DNA of 64,000 nucleotides from Pseudomonas serboccidentalis (GCF_028830055.1 NZ_CP101655.1:3728453-3792452); one strand, 5' to 3'; positions 24,800 through 32,962 are shown, counted from the first letter of the stretch. The notes: generated from the sequence alone by a model not told the origin. Program-made: numbers and translations.

Positions 24800-26341
24800 T
24801 CAGTTCGCCACGCCGTCAGCGCGATGGCGCGGCAAAGCCAGTTGCAGCAGGTTGGATTCATTGGCCTGGTCGCGGCTGACTTCGCCGCGCAGCGCGCCTT
24901 CGCAGAGCACCAGAATGCGGTCGGAAATGCCCATGACCTCCATGAGGTCGCTGGACACCACGATCACCGAAATGCCGTCGGCGGCCAGGTTATGGATGAT
25001 CTGGTAGATCTCGGCCTTGGCACCGATGTCGATGCCACGGGTGGGTTCGTCGAGCAGCAGGACCTTCATCGGCATCGACAGCCAGCGACCGAGAATGGCC
25101 TTCTGCTGGTTGCCGCCGGAAAGGAATTTGATCTGTTGCCCGGCGTGCGGTGTTTTGACTTTCAGCGCCTTGATCTGCTTGTCGGCGTTGCCCTTCTCCC
25201 ACAGCCCGCGCAGCAGACAACCGAAGCCGGAATGGGCGCCACGGGCACTGATGTTGATGTTTTCGGCGACGCTGGCCAGCGGAATGATCCCCTCCTTTTT
25301 GCGGTCCTCGGGGCACAGCAGAATCCCGGCGGCAATCGCGTCACGCGGTGAGCGCAACTTCAGTTCATGGCCACGCAATTCCAGGCGTCCGGCGGTGTTG
25401 CGCTCAAGCCCGCTGAGCAGCCGGAACAACTCGGTGCGCCCGGCCCCGACCAGGCCGAACAGGCCGAGAATCTCGCCCTTGTGCGCCTCGAAACTCACCG
25501 GCTCGCGCAGGCCCGGGCCGAGCAAACCGTCGACCTTCAGCGCCACCGCGCCACGTGGGCGGCTGCGGTAATCGTAGATGTCCTGGATGTCGCGCCCGAC
25601 CATGCAGGTCACCAGTTGATCGTGGGTCAGTTGGCTCATGTCGTCGAAGGTGCGCACGTAACGACCATCCTTGAACACCGTCACCGCGTCGCAGATACGG
25701 AACACTTCTTCCATGCGATGGGAAACGTAGAGCACCACTTTGCCCTCATCGCGCAAGCGACTGATGATCGCCATCAAGCGGTCGATCTCGCGGGCCGAGA
25801 GGCTGCTGGTCGGCTCATCAAAGGCGATCACATGCGCGCCACGAGACAGCGCCTTGGCGATTTCCACCAGTTGCCGCTGGCCGAGTGACAGGCGCCCGAC
25901 CTTGGTCTGCGGATCGATTTCATCGGCCAGACCCTTGAGGCAAGCCAAGGCGTTCTGGCGCAGGGTGCCGCGATTGATCAGGCCGAAACTGGCCGGCAGA
26001 TGGCCGAGAAACAGGTTCTCGGCCACGCTCATTTCCGGCACCAGATGCAGCTCCTGGTGAATCACCGCGACGCCGCTGCCGATGCTGTCGGCCGTCGACT
26101 TGAAGGCCATGGTCTGCTCGCCGATCTGCAACTCGCCGCTGCTCGGGATGTAGGCCCCGCCAAGGATTTTCAGCAGGGTCGATTTGCCGGCGCCGTTCTC
26201 GCCCATCAGGGCGTGGACCTGCCCCGGGTGGGCGACGAAGCTGATGGCGTCCAGCGCCTTCACCCCGGGAAAGGTCTTACCGATCCCGTTGAAGCGCAGG
26301 CTGCCGCCGCTGTTTTCATGTGTCTGTACTTGCGCGTGCAT
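24800..26341 (-). CDS. araG: Sugar ABC transporter ATP-binding protein (AraG type)
   Basis: 513 residues from the ATG at 26341 (AGAGG 8 bases upstream); a GTG at 26350 is less likely. It has two fused ABC domains. The first has Walker A GENGAGKST (about 55), signature LSLGQRQL and Walker B VIAFDEPT. The second has a degenerate Walker A (LVGAGRTEL), signature LSGGNQQKA and LLLDEPTRGIDIG. This layout is typical of arabinose, ribose and galactose importers. It is co-transcribed with araF (33 bases apart) and araH. Confidence 0.95.
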   Translation of the reverse strand: MHAQVQTHENSGGSLRFNGIGKTFPGVKALDAISFVAHPGQVHALMGENGAGKSTLLKILGGAYIPSSGELQIGEQTMAFKSTADSIGSGVAVIHQELHLVPEMSVAENLFLGHLPASFGLINRGTLRQNALACLKGLADEIDPQTKVGRLSLGQRQLVEIAKALSRGAHVIAFDEPTSSLSAREIDRLMAIISRLRDEGKVVLYVSHRMEEVFRICDAVTVFKDGRYVRTFDDMSQLTHDQLVTCMVGRDIQDIYDYRSRPRGAVALKVDGLLGPGLREPVSFEAHKGEILGLFGLVGAGRTELFRLLSGLERNTAGRLELRGHELKLRSPRDAIAAGILLCPEDRKKEGIIPLASVAENINISARGAHSGFGCLLRGLWEKGNADKQIKALKVKTPHAGQQIKFLSGGNQQKAILGRWLSMPMKVLLLDEPTRGIDIGAKAEIYQIIHNLAADGISVIVVSSDLMEVMGISDRILVLCEGALRGEVSRDQANESNLLQLALPRHRADGVAN

Positions 26342-26374
26342 CTGAGTCACCTCTTCACACCGATCGAGCAGCCA

Positions 26375-27379
26375 TCAATTCCACAGGCCGATTTTTTCCA
26401 GCTCTTGCTTGAAGTTCTCGCGGGTGATCAGGGTGACGTCGTCCATCGCCGTGTACTTCGGCGGCTCTTTGCCGGTAGTGACCCACTCGTACATCATCTC
26501 GGCTGTCTTGTAGCCTTCGATGTGCGGGCTCGGCAGCATCGAACCGAAGAAACCGCTGTTGGGCTTTTTCAGCTCGCCGATGGCGTCGGTGCCGTTGATG
26601 CCGATGCCGATCACGTTGGCCGCCGCGAACCCGGCGGCTTCAGTGGCGCGTACGCCGCCGAGCACGGTGTTGTCGTTCATGCCGCCGATGATCAGGTTTT
26701 TCGCCGCACTCGGCAGCTTGACCAGCGCCGAGTTGGTGGCGTCCATGCTGCCCGGCACGTCCAGGGTTTTCAGTGCAGCGAAGAGGATGTGATCCTTCGG
26801 CAGGCCGGCGTCTTCCAGGGATTTGACCGAACCGTCGGTGCGCTTCTTGCCGGTGTCGAGTTCGTTGTAGGTGTTGACCACCGCGTAGGTGTCTTTCCAG
26901 TCCCAATTGCGTTTCTTCGCTTCGGCGACCATGGCGTTGCCCTGCTTCTGGCCGACTTCGAACGCAGCCATGCCGAGGTACGGCACGTCTTCCATGAACT
27001 TGCCGTTGGCGTCGACAAAGCGGTCGTCCACGGCAATCACTTTGAGGTCATTGAGTTTGGCCTTGGCCATGATGGCCGGGCCGAGGGACACGTCCGGGGG
27101 GCAGATCACGAAGCCCTTGGCACCGTTGGCGGCGAGGCTGTCGATGGCCGAGAGGGTTTTCTCCCCGTCCGGCACGGCGATCTTGATCAGTTCGAAGCCT
27201 TTGTCCTTGGCGGCTTTTTCAGCGAAAGCCCACTCGGTCTGGAACCACGGCTCTTCAGCCTGTTTGACCAGAAAACCGATTTTCACGGTGTCGGCAGCCA
27301 GCAGCGAGCTGCTCAGACTGAACGCGGTGACCGCCAGCGCGGCACTGCACAGGGTACGAATCCCGAAACGACGTTTCAT
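26375..27379 (-). CDS. araF: Periplasmic L-arabinose/D-galactose-binding protein (AraF type)
   Basis: 334 residues with a signal peptide (CSAALAVTAFSLSSSLLAA). The mature start TVKIGFLVKQAEEPWFQTEWAFAEKAAKDKGFELIKI is the AraF pattern, and FVICPPDVSLGPAIM and GGMNDNTVLGGVRATEA line the hinge and sugar site. E. coli AraF binds L-arabinose and also D-galactose and fucose; the neighbouring galactonate-type genes make galactose a plausible substrate here. First gene of the transporter operon. Confidence 0.93.
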   Translation of the reverse strand: MKRRFGIRTLCSAALAVTAFSLSSSLLAADTVKIGFLVKQAEEPWFQTEWAFAEKAAKDKGFELIKIAVPDGEKTLSAIDSLAANGAKGFVICPPDVSLGPAIMAKAKLNDLKVIAVDDRFVDANGKFMEDVPYLGMAAFEVGQKQGNAMVAEAKKRNWDWKDTYAVVNTYNELDTGKKRTDGSVKSLEDAGLPKDHILFAALKTLDVPGSMDATNSALVKLPSAAKNLIIGGMNDNTVLGGVRATEAAGFAAANVIGIGINGTDAIGELKKPNSGFFGSMLPSPHIEGYKTAEMMYEWVTTGKEPPKYTAMDDVTLITRENFKQELEKIGLWN

Positions 27380-27458
27380 AAGCTGACTCCTTGTTATTTT
27401 TCTTGAGCGTTATTTGAAAAGCGTTAAAGCGTGGTCCTGCGATCTGGAGCAAAAATAG

Positions 27459-27472
27459 TCATATCGTATGAT
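27459..27472. promoter_or_regulatory. Candidate operator of araF
   Basis: TCATATCGTATGAT, with 5-bp inverted arms, lies 80 bases upstream of araF. Read on the minus strand it contains ATCATACGAT. The promoter of the FCD-GntR gene contains ATCATATGAT, differing at one base. This suggests that one regulator binds both. Confidence 0.5.
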
Positions 27473-27515
27473 GATTGGATTTCAGGCGAATTCATCCACC
27501 GCAAATCTCATCTGC

Positions 27516-28334
27516 TCAGTCGTGGTACATCACCGAGCGGCCACCATCGATGGTGATGCACGAGGCGTTGATGAACGGCGCTTCATCACTGGCCAGGAAC
27601 ACTGCGGTCATCGCCACTTCGATCGGCTGGCCGATGCGTTTTGGCGGGTGCAGGTCAAACGCGCGCTGGCGCTCGGCGTGCGGGTCGGCAAAGCCGTTCC
27701 AGTAATCGACGTTCAGCTGCGTCTCGATGTAGCCCGGAGCGATGGCGTTGACCCGAATGCCCTTGGGCGCGTACTCGATGCCCAGCGCCCGGGTCAGTCC
27801 GAGCAGGCCGTGTTTGGCCACCGGATACGGGAAGCAGCCGGGAATGATGTGGCTGGAATGGGTCGAGGCGATGTTGATGATGCTGCCGATACCTTGCTCG
27901 ATCATCTGCGGCAGCACGGCTTTGCAGCCATACCAGGCGCCGTCCAGGTCGATGGCGAAGCAGCGGCGCCAATCTTCTTCGGTCATTTGCAGCGGGTCGC
28001 GGAACACGTTGACCCCCGCGCAGTTGACCAGCACGTCGATCCGCCCGTGCAACTCGATCGCCAGTTTGGCCATGGCGTGCAGGTCTTGTTGACGCGACAC
28101 GTCGGCCTTGATCGCCTGTACGTCGGCGCCCTGCTCGCGCCAGTGGGCGGCGACCTTCTCGACTTTCTCCGCCTGAATATCGCTGATCACCAATTTGGCC
28201 TGCTGCGAGGCGAAGGAGGCGACGATGGCCTCGCCGATGCCCTGGGCGGCGCCGGTCAGCAGCACGACTTTGTTTTTCAGACGCTCGCCCTTCGGCGGTG
28301 CGGGCACCGGCGGCAAGGAAAGAGGTTCAGCCAT
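27516..28334 (-). CDS. Short-chain sugar 1-dehydrogenase (galactose/arabinose type)
   Basis: 272 residues. The Rossmann motif is LLTGAAQGIGEAIV (about 25-38), then NCAGVN, the catalytic Ser-region ASTHSSH, and the Tyr-Lys pair in YPVAK, followed by GIRVNAIAPGYIETQ. It is a classical SDR. Between araFGH and a lactonase, and under a promoter shared with dgoK, it probably oxidises D-galactose (and/or L-arabinose) to the lactone. CAGGAG before the ATG lies inside an upstream leader ORF. The exact sugar is not shown by the sequence. Confidence 0.85.
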   Translation of the reverse strand: MAEPLSLPPVPAPPKGERLKNKVVLLTGAAQGIGEAIVASFASQQAKLVISDIQAEKVEKVAAHWREQGADVQAIKADVSRQQDLHAMAKLAIELHGRIDVLVNCAGVNVFRDPLQMTEEDWRRCFAIDLDGAWYGCKAVLPQMIEQGIGSIINIASTHSSHIIPGCFPYPVAKHGLLGLTRALGIEYAPKGIRVNAIAPGYIETQLNVDYWNGFADPHAERQRAFDLHPPKRIGQPIEVAMTAVFLASDEAPFINASCITIDGGRSVMYHD

Positions 28335-28337
28335 GGG

Positions 28338-28490
28338 TCAGGACTCCTGTTCGTAAGCACAAAAAAACCGGGCATCTGACGATGTCCGGTCTGGAAGACT
28401 GTGAAAGCAAAACAGGCAGGCACGGCGAGCGACGCCGGGCCGTTGCGAGACGCTGACTCCGCTGGGGAGTGCGATAGAGATTCGCTGCAT
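28338..28490 (-). CDS. Leader ORF (50 codons) upstream of the sugar dehydrogenase
   Basis: ATG at 28490 preceded by AGGTGAAG, the same site that precedes dgoK. The peptide begins MQRISIAL; DgoK begins MQAQLIAL, and codons 1, 2, 6 and 8 are identical at nucleotide level. The remainder is unrelated to DgoK. Its stop lies 3 bases before the dehydrogenase ATG, the dehydrogenase ribosome-binding site is inside it, and a terminator hairpin lies within its second half. It looks like a decayed dgoK start now serving as a leader. Whether a peptide is made is unknown. Confidence 0.4.
   Translation of the reverse strand: MQRISIALPSGVSVSQRPGVARRACLFCFHSLPDRTSSDARFFCAYEQES
28361..28390 (-). terminator. 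Terminator hairpin inside the dehydrogenase leader (attenuator-like)
   Basis: On the minus strand ACCGGACATC-GTCA-GATGCCCGGT forms a 10-bp stem with one mismatch and runs straight into seven T. It lies about 150 bases downstream of the promoter at 28545 and 27 bases before the dehydrogenase ATG. Transcripts from that promoter must therefore pass it. That is the layout of an attenuator. Confidence 0.65.
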
Positions 28491-28544
28491 CACTTCACCT
28501 GTTTTGTTCTTTTTAAGTGTGAGTGCGTGTTACTGCTGGAGCCG

Positions 28545-28574
28545 ACTATAAACCCGACCGCCAAATAATCTCAA
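28545..28574 (-). promoter_or_regulatory. Promoter of the sugar dehydrogenase, twin of the dgo promoter
   Basis: TTGAGA (28574-28569), 18-base spacer, TATAGT (28550-28545): the same hexamers and spacing as in front of dgoK. The predicted start is near 28538. The 28335-28604 gap holds this promoter, the operator, the leader ORF and the hairpin. Confidence 0.7.
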
Positions 28575-28587
28575 TATATAATTTTGC

Positions 28588-28604
28588 ATCCCATATTTTG
28601 GGAT
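28588..28604. promoter_or_regulatory. Palindromic operator, second copy
   Basis: ATCCCATATTTTGGGAT, identical over 17 bases to 14536-14552, and embedded in a longer shared stretch reading down to the -35. It abuts the stop codon of the lactonase gene. Confidence 0.65.
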
Positions 28605-29480
28605 TCAACCCGCAAACCGAGTGCAGAGCTTGCCCGGCACATCGACCCGCATCGACAGCACCGCACCATCCAGTGGATGGTGGTGCGGACTCTGCGCGCT
28701 GGTGATGTACAGGGTTTTCAAATCGTCACCGCCGAACACGCAACTGGTCGGGCGGCTGACTGGCAGATCGATCTTGCGCTCGACCTTGCCGTCCGGTGTC
28801 AGACGCAGCAGGCAACTGCCGTCCCAACGGGCGTTCCACACATAACCTTCGGCGTCCATCGCCGAACCATCAGGCCCGCCGTTCTGATCAGGGCCATACC
28901 AGGGGCTGCCCACATCAAGGTTGCCGTCGGCGTGAATAAAATAGCGATACAGCGTGTCGTCGAGACTGTCGCCGAACAGGACCGTGGTGCCGTCATCACT
29001 CCACAACAGCGTATTGGGAATCCCCAGGCCGCGCAGCAAGGGCGTGACGCGCTGGTCTGGATCAACGCGGAACAAGCCACCGGAACGGCGCACGATCGGC
29101 AGGTCTTCGCCGTTGTCGCCGATGTTGTTTTGCATGGTGCCGAGCCACAGTCGCCCTTGGACGTCGCAGCGTGCTTCGTTGGGTCGATTGCCCGGTTGCG
29201 GGTCGGCGATGCAGAACAACTTCAAACGTGGCTCAAGGCCCGGGGAATCGAGGTCCAGTCGATAGACGCCGCTGCTCAGAGTCACCAGCGCATCGCCACT
29301 GGCGCACGGAATGAACGCGGAAACGTGCTCGGGCATCTGCCAGATCTGCACGTTGTTGCCGATCAGCCGCAGTGCCTGTCTGCCGGCGATATCGACCCAA
29401 TACAGCGCTTGGGTGGGGGCGTCCCAGAAAGGGCCTTCACCGAGTTTGGCGCGGTGTTGGGTTACGGCGGTCCACGTCAT
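28605..29480 (-). CDS. SMP-30/gluconolactonase-family sugar lactonase
   Basis: 291 residues with the six-bladed propeller signatures AKLGEGPFWD (metal Glu), RPNEARCDVQGRLWLGTM (Asn ligand), LWSDDGTTVLFGDSLDDTLYRY (Asp) and DGSAMDAEGYVWNARWDG. These enzymes open aldonolactones with a divalent metal in the cytosol. Next to the sugar dehydrogenase it should hydrolyse L-arabino- or D-galactono-lactone. The operator of the next gene begins at its stop codon. A family B repeat occupies the gap upstream. Confidence 0.88.
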   Translation of the reverse strand: MTWTAVTQHRAKLGEGPFWDAPTQALYWVDIAGRQALRLIGNNVQIWQMPEHVSAFIPCASGDALVTLSSGVYRLDLDSPGLEPRLKLFCIADPQPGNRPNEARCDVQGRLWLGTMQNNIGDNGEDLPIVRRSGGLFRVDPDQRVTPLLRGLGIPNTLLWSDDGTTVLFGDSLDDTLYRYFIHADGNLDVGSPWYGPDQNGGPDGSAMDAEGYVWNARWDGSCLLRLTPDGKVERKIDLPVSRPTSCVFGGDDLKTLYITSAQSPHHHPLDGAVLSMRVDVPGKLCTRFAG

Positions 29481-29508
29481 GTTGAATCCTTCATGTTGTT
29501 GTTTTAAC

Positions 29509-29597
29509 TGTAGGCGTGAGCTTGCTCGCGATGGCGGTGGTTCAGTCAGCGTTGCTTTTTCCGGTACGACGCCATCGCGAGCAGGCTCACGCCTACA
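29509..29597. repeat. REP-like palindromic repeat, family B (copy 4)
   Basis: A variant with TGTAGGCGTGAGC arms (C for A at the seventh position, mirrored on the other arm as GCTCACGCCTACA), so the two arms have changed together. It lies between the regulator and lactonase genes. Confidence 0.75.
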
Positions 29598-29612
29598 GGG
29601 GGATCTGTGTTG

Positions 29613-30329
29613 TCAGCTGGCTTTCTTGTCGGCCATCACCTGCGGGTAAAAGCGTTTGATTGCCAGGTCGGCATTGTCGATCAGGGTCACGCACGCCCAC
29701 ACCCCACGCGCAGCATCCCGGGCAGCGATGGCGTCGGCCATGTCTTTGTGAATCGGCAAGGTGCGGCGCAATTCGTCGGGGTCGGCGGCGGAGACTTCAA
29801 ACGACACCGCGAGCAAGGCACCGAGGGCCGGGACCATTTGCTCGATGAACTGATTGTGGCTGGCCGCCAGAATGCATTCGTGGAAGGTCTGGTCGGCGCG
29901 GTTGTAATCGATGCCGCTGTCGACGGCCCGCTCCAGCGCGTTGTAGGCCAGCTGCACGGCCTCGATCTGCTCCAGGCTGGCGCGTTCGCAGGCCCAGCGC
30001 ACGGCCATCGGTTCGATGGTACGCCGCAGGTCGAGCAGGTCGTCGACGAAGTTTTCCGGCAGACCGTTGCGCGACAGCCAGCCCACGACTTGCGGATCGA
30101 ACAGATTCCAGCGCCGCACTGGCAACACCCGGGTACCGACTTTCGGCCCGACTTCGAGCATGCCTTTGGCGACGAGGGTCTTGATCGCTTCGCGGATCAC
30201 GGTACGGCTGACGCCGAGCTGCTGGCCCAGATCCGCCTCGACCTTGATCGCCTGCCCCGGCTTGACCTGCCCGGCAGCAATCCAGCTGCCCAGCCAATCG
30301 ACCGTTGACGCATGAAAGCTGCTGGACAT
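29613..30329 (-). CDS. FadR-type GntR regulator (FCD domain) of the sugar locus
   Basis: 238 residues with GAGG 5 bases before the ATG. Winged helix at about 15-80 (IKVEADLGQQLGVSRTVIREAIKTLVAKGMLEVGPKVGTRVLP), then an FCD helical ligand domain with metal-ligand positions in DLRRTIEPMAVRWA and DQTFHECILAASHN. It probably represses its own gene and the araFGH/lactonase genes in response to the sugar acid or sugar. ATCATATGAT lies between its -35 and -10. Confidence 0.87.
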   Translation of the reverse strand: MSSSFHASTVDWLGSWIAAGQVKPGQAIKVEADLGQQLGVSRTVIREAIKTLVAKGMLEVGPKVGTRVLPVRRWNLFDPQVVGWLSRNGLPENFVDDLLDLRRTIEPMAVRWACERASLEQIEAVQLAYNALERAVDSGIDYNRADQTFHECILAASHNQFIEQMVPALGALLAVSFEVSAADPDELRRTLPIHKDMADAIAARDAARGVWACVTLIDNADLAIKRFYPQVMADKKAS

Positions 30330-30361
30330 GAAGACCTCAAAGCGGTTCGCGATGGGTGTTC

Positions 30362-30390
30362 ACGCTAATGATCATATGATTAACAGTCAA
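30362..30390 (-). promoter_or_regulatory. Promoter and operator of the FCD-GntR gene
   Basis: TTGACT (30390-30385), 17-base spacer, weak TAGCGT (30367-30362). The perfect palindrome ATCATATGAT (30371-30380) fills the spacer. A repressor bound there would block polymerase, which fits autoregulation. Confidence 0.55.
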
Positions 30391-30401
30391 CACAAAATCA
30401 A

Positions 30402-30490
30402 TGCAGGAGCGAGCCTGCTCGCGATAGCGGTGTGTCAGTCGACATTAATGCTACTGAACCATCGTGATCACGAGCAGCCTCACTCCTGCA
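30402..30490. repeat. REP-like palindromic repeat, family B (copy 5)
   Basis: TGCAGGAGCGAGCCTGCTCGCGATAGCG and a partly decayed inverse ending TCACTCCTGCA. It lies between the regulator and the DUF1285 gene. Confidence 0.75.
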
Positions 30491-30505
30491 GTTTTTTGTT
30501 TTGGA

Positions 30506-31066
30506 TCAGGGTTCGAGGCCGATGCGAAAGAACTCCCCACCACTCCACACACCCAGCCAGCGCTGCCCATCGATTTCGCGGCTGACCGCCAGTTCCACCA
30601 GTTGGTAGAACACGTTGCGGTGAATCAGCGCTTCGAGGTTGGTGCGCACGTGCACATAAGGCGCGGGCTCCTGGGTCGTCGGGTCGATCTCGACGCGGAT
30701 CGGATGTTCCGGCCCGGCCTCGGCCGTCTCCTCGACATTGGTGGTGAAACGCAGCACCTGCGTCTCGCCCTCGCCTTCGACTTCCACGGCAATCGCCACA
30801 AACGGCGCGTCGTCGACCTTGATCCCGACCTTTTCGACCGGGGTAATCAGGAAGTAATCATCGCCGTCGCGGCGGATGATGGTGGAGAACAGCTTGACCA
30901 TCGGCTTGCGCCCGATCGGCGTGCCCAGGTAATACCAGGTGCCGTCGCGGGCGATGCGCATGTCGATATCGCCGCAGAAGTCCGGGTTCCACAAGTGCAC
31001 CGGCGGCAGGCCTTTGGTTTTGGGGATCTGTCCCAACAGGTCATTGGCTTTTTGCGGGCCACTCAT
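30506..31066 (-). CDS. DUF1285 protein
   Basis: 186 residues, soluble. It matches the conserved proteobacterial DUF1285 proteins: [61 protein letters not shown] and [19 protein letters not shown]. Structures of the family are known but no function is established, as far as I recall. It is co-directional with the lipoprotein gene upstream (15-base gap). Confidence 0.85.
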   Translation of the reverse strand: MSGPQKANDLLGQIPKTKGLPPVHLWNPDFCGDIDMRIARDGTWYYLGTPIGRKPMVKLFSTIIRRDGDDYFLITPVEKVGIKVDDAPFVAIAVEVEGEGETQVLRFTTNVEETAEAGPEHPIRVEIDPTTQEPAPYVHVRTNLEALIHRNVFYQLVELAVSREIDGQRWLGVWSGGEFFRIGLEP

Positions 31067-31081
31067 GGCGTACTCCTTGGT

Positions 31082-31687
31082 TTATTGGTCGCCGACTCCC
31101 AGCAGGCTGCGCGCGTATTGCGCCAGTGGCGGGCCGATCAGGTCTTCAGGCTTGTTGTCGTGGAACGTCAGTAAACCGCCACGACTCTTGATCCGTGCAG
31201 TATCAATCAAATACTGGGTGCTGGTCTCGATCAACATGATCTGAATCACGCCGCCGTCGATGCCCAAACGATCCACGGCTTCCTGATCGAGCCACTCGTC
31301 GGAGTTGCCGATACGGTCGTCAGCCTTGGCGAAACGCGTGTACAGCAGGTAGTGAGCGCCGGCATCGCGGGCTTCGCCCATGGCTTGATCAAGGCCTTCC
31401 GGGGCACGGGCACGGCGGACCATCGGGAAGTATTCGACAAACCCCTTGAAGGCTTCTTCGGCGACCACGTTCGGCCGTGGGTAGGAACCACCCGGCGGCG
31501 CAAATGCGCCCTGAGCGATGTAGATGAACGAGTCCGGCTGAATGCGGAAGTTGTTCACCCGGCGGCTGTCACTGTGATCCAGCAGCCCCGCGTCGCTCAT
31601 CTGATCGCGAGTGCCTTCGGCCATATCGCTGACAGTCATACAGCCGCCAAGCGCCAAAACGGCCAGCAGCAAAACCAGGCTACGCAT
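31082..31687 (-). CDS. DUF4823-type lipoprotein
   Basis: 201 residues. The start at 31687 is decided by the ribosome-binding site: GGAGG stands 6 bases before this ATG but touches the ATG at 31693. The lipobox is LGGC (Cys about 16). The body (FIYIAQGAFAPPGGSYPRPN, AGAHYLLYTRFAKADDR, MLIETSTQYLIDTARIKS) resembles Pseudomonas DUF4823 lipoproteins of unknown function. It likely sits in the inner leaflet of the outer membrane. Confidence 0.75.
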   Translation of the reverse strand: MRSLVLLLAVLALGGCMTVSDMAEGTRDQMSDAGLLDHSDSRRVNNFRIQPDSFIYIAQGAFAPPGGSYPRPNVVAEEAFKGFVEYFPMVRRARAPEGLDQAMGEARDAGAHYLLYTRFAKADDRIGNSDEWLDQEAVDRLGIDGGVIQIMLIETSTQYLIDTARIKSRGGLLTFHDNKPEDLIGPPLAQYARSLLGVGDQ

Positions 31688-31783
31688 CCTCATCCTCCAG
31701 AAGCCGGTGACGGAAAACCGGCGAATGGCCGTTGAATGCAGCTTTTGCGCCAGCTCAGGATCTTTGTCGAATGATGGATTGCT

Positions 31784-31850
31784 TTCGCGAGCAGGCTCGC
31801 TCCCACAGGATTGCGAAAAACCATGTGGGAGCGAGCCTGCTCGCGAAAAA
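31784..31850. repeat. REP-like repeat pair, family B variant (copy 6)
   Basis: TTCGCGAGCAGGCTCGCTCCCACA and its inverse TGTGGGAGCGAGCCTGCTCGCGAA are arranged tail to tail around a 19-base centre, the opposite order to the other copies. Near the moaA stop it may act as a bidirectional terminator. Confidence 0.75.
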
Positions 31851-31856
31851 GAGGTA

Positions 31857-32825
31857 TCAGCCGCCGATGATCTTCATGACCGTCGCGCCACCGGAGAACG
31901 CCACTTCCTGTTTGTCACCCAAGGCCTTGACCAGCAAGCGCTGCAACGCCGGTAGCGCTTGATGGCGCGGCTTGTCGAGCAGATCGCCGACATAGTGGCG
32001 GTTGCTCGACGACAGGCAACCATGCAGCCAACCGGTCGACGACAGGCGCAGGCGCGAGCAGGTTCTGCAGAACGGCACGCTTTCGTTGGCGATCACGCCG
32101 AAGTGACCGAGGCCCGGAATCGCATAACGTACGGCCGTGGCGTCCACCGGCGCATCGGCCTGGGCGTACTCGTAGCGCTCGCCGATCAGGCTCAGCAGTT
32201 GCTGCAGGCTGACGAACTGTTGCAGGAAGGCGTTGGAGTCGGTGGCGAGGTGGCCCATGCGCATCAGCTCGATGAAGCGCAGCTCATAACCACGCTCCAG
32301 GCAGTAATCGAGCAGCGGCATTACCTGATCCAGGTTCTGCCCGCGCAACGGCACCATGTTGACCTTGATCTTCAGCCCCGCCGCTTTCGCCTGGTCCATG
32401 CCATCGAGCACAGTCGCCAGATCGCCGCCGCGGGCGATGCTGCGGAACGCACCGGCGTCGAGGGTATCGAGGGACACGTTGATCCGGCGCAGACCGGCGT
32501 CCACCAGCAGCGGCAGTTTTTTCGCCAGGAGTTGACCGTTGGTGGTCAGGCTGATGTCGTCCAGGCCCATCTTGCCGACGGCGCTCATGAATGATTCGAG
32601 TTTGGGGCTGACCAGCGGCTCACCGCCGGTGATGCGCAAGCGTTCGATGCCAGCGGCTTCAATCAGATAAGCCACGCCGCGTGCCATGGCTTCGGCCGAC
32701 AGTTCATCCTGCGCAGCCACCAGCCGCTTGCCGTTGGGCACGCAGTAGGTACAGGCGTAATTGCAGGCTGAAGTCAGGCTGATGCGCAAATTGCGAAAAC
32801 GCCTGCCTTGACGGTCAACGATCAT
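31857..32825 (-). CDS. moaA: GTP 3',8-cyclase (molybdenum cofactor biosynthesis)
   Basis: 322 residues from the ATG at 32825 (GGAG 5 bases upstream); a GTG two codons earlier is less likely. The radical-SAM cysteines are in CNYACTYC (about 19-26). The second cluster is in CRTCSRLRLSSTGWLHGC near 260-277. The protein ends in Gly-Gly, as active MoaA does. It converts GTP to 3',8-cyclo-dihydro-GTP. The molybdenum hydroxylase genes at 51.7-56 kb would need this cofactor. Confidence 0.95.
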   Translation of the reverse strand: MIVDRQGRRFRNLRISLTSACNYACTYCVPNGKRLVAAQDELSAEAMARGVAYLIEAAGIERLRITGGEPLVSPKLESFMSAVGKMGLDDISLTTNGQLLAKKLPLLVDAGLRRINVSLDTLDAGAFRSIARGGDLATVLDGMDQAKAAGLKIKVNMVPLRGQNLDQVMPLLDYCLERGYELRFIELMRMGHLATDSNAFLQQFVSLQQLLSLIGERYEYAQADAPVDATAVRYAIPGLGHFGVIANESVPFCRTCSRLRLSSTGWLHGCLSSSNRHYVGDLLDKPRHQALPALQRLLVKALGDKQEVAFSGGATVMKIIGG

Positions 32826-32853
32826 GATCACTCCGGCGATAGAATTTCGAGCC

Positions 32854-32885
32854 GCTAAAACTTGACTTACAAATCAAGTTTTAGC
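32854..32885. promoter_or_regulatory. Perfect 12-bp inverted repeat upstream of moaA
   Basis: GCTAAAACTTGA, an 8-base centre, TCAAGTTTTAGC. It lies 29 bases upstream of the moaA ATG and has no T-run, so it is not a terminator. It may be an operator for the TetR protein at 32963 or an RNA stem in the moaA leader. Confidence 0.45.
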
Positions 32886-32962
32886 AAGCCCTATGCCTGA
32901 GTATATTCCTGCGGTACTGCGTCATGTAGCGAAATCATGGCGCAATAAAGCCGCTGAATGAT

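Noticed and set aside
32854..32885. Reading the moaA inverted repeat as an ANR/FNR box.
   Set aside because: The half-sites TTGAT and GTCAA are six bases apart rather than four, and the second half is imperfect.
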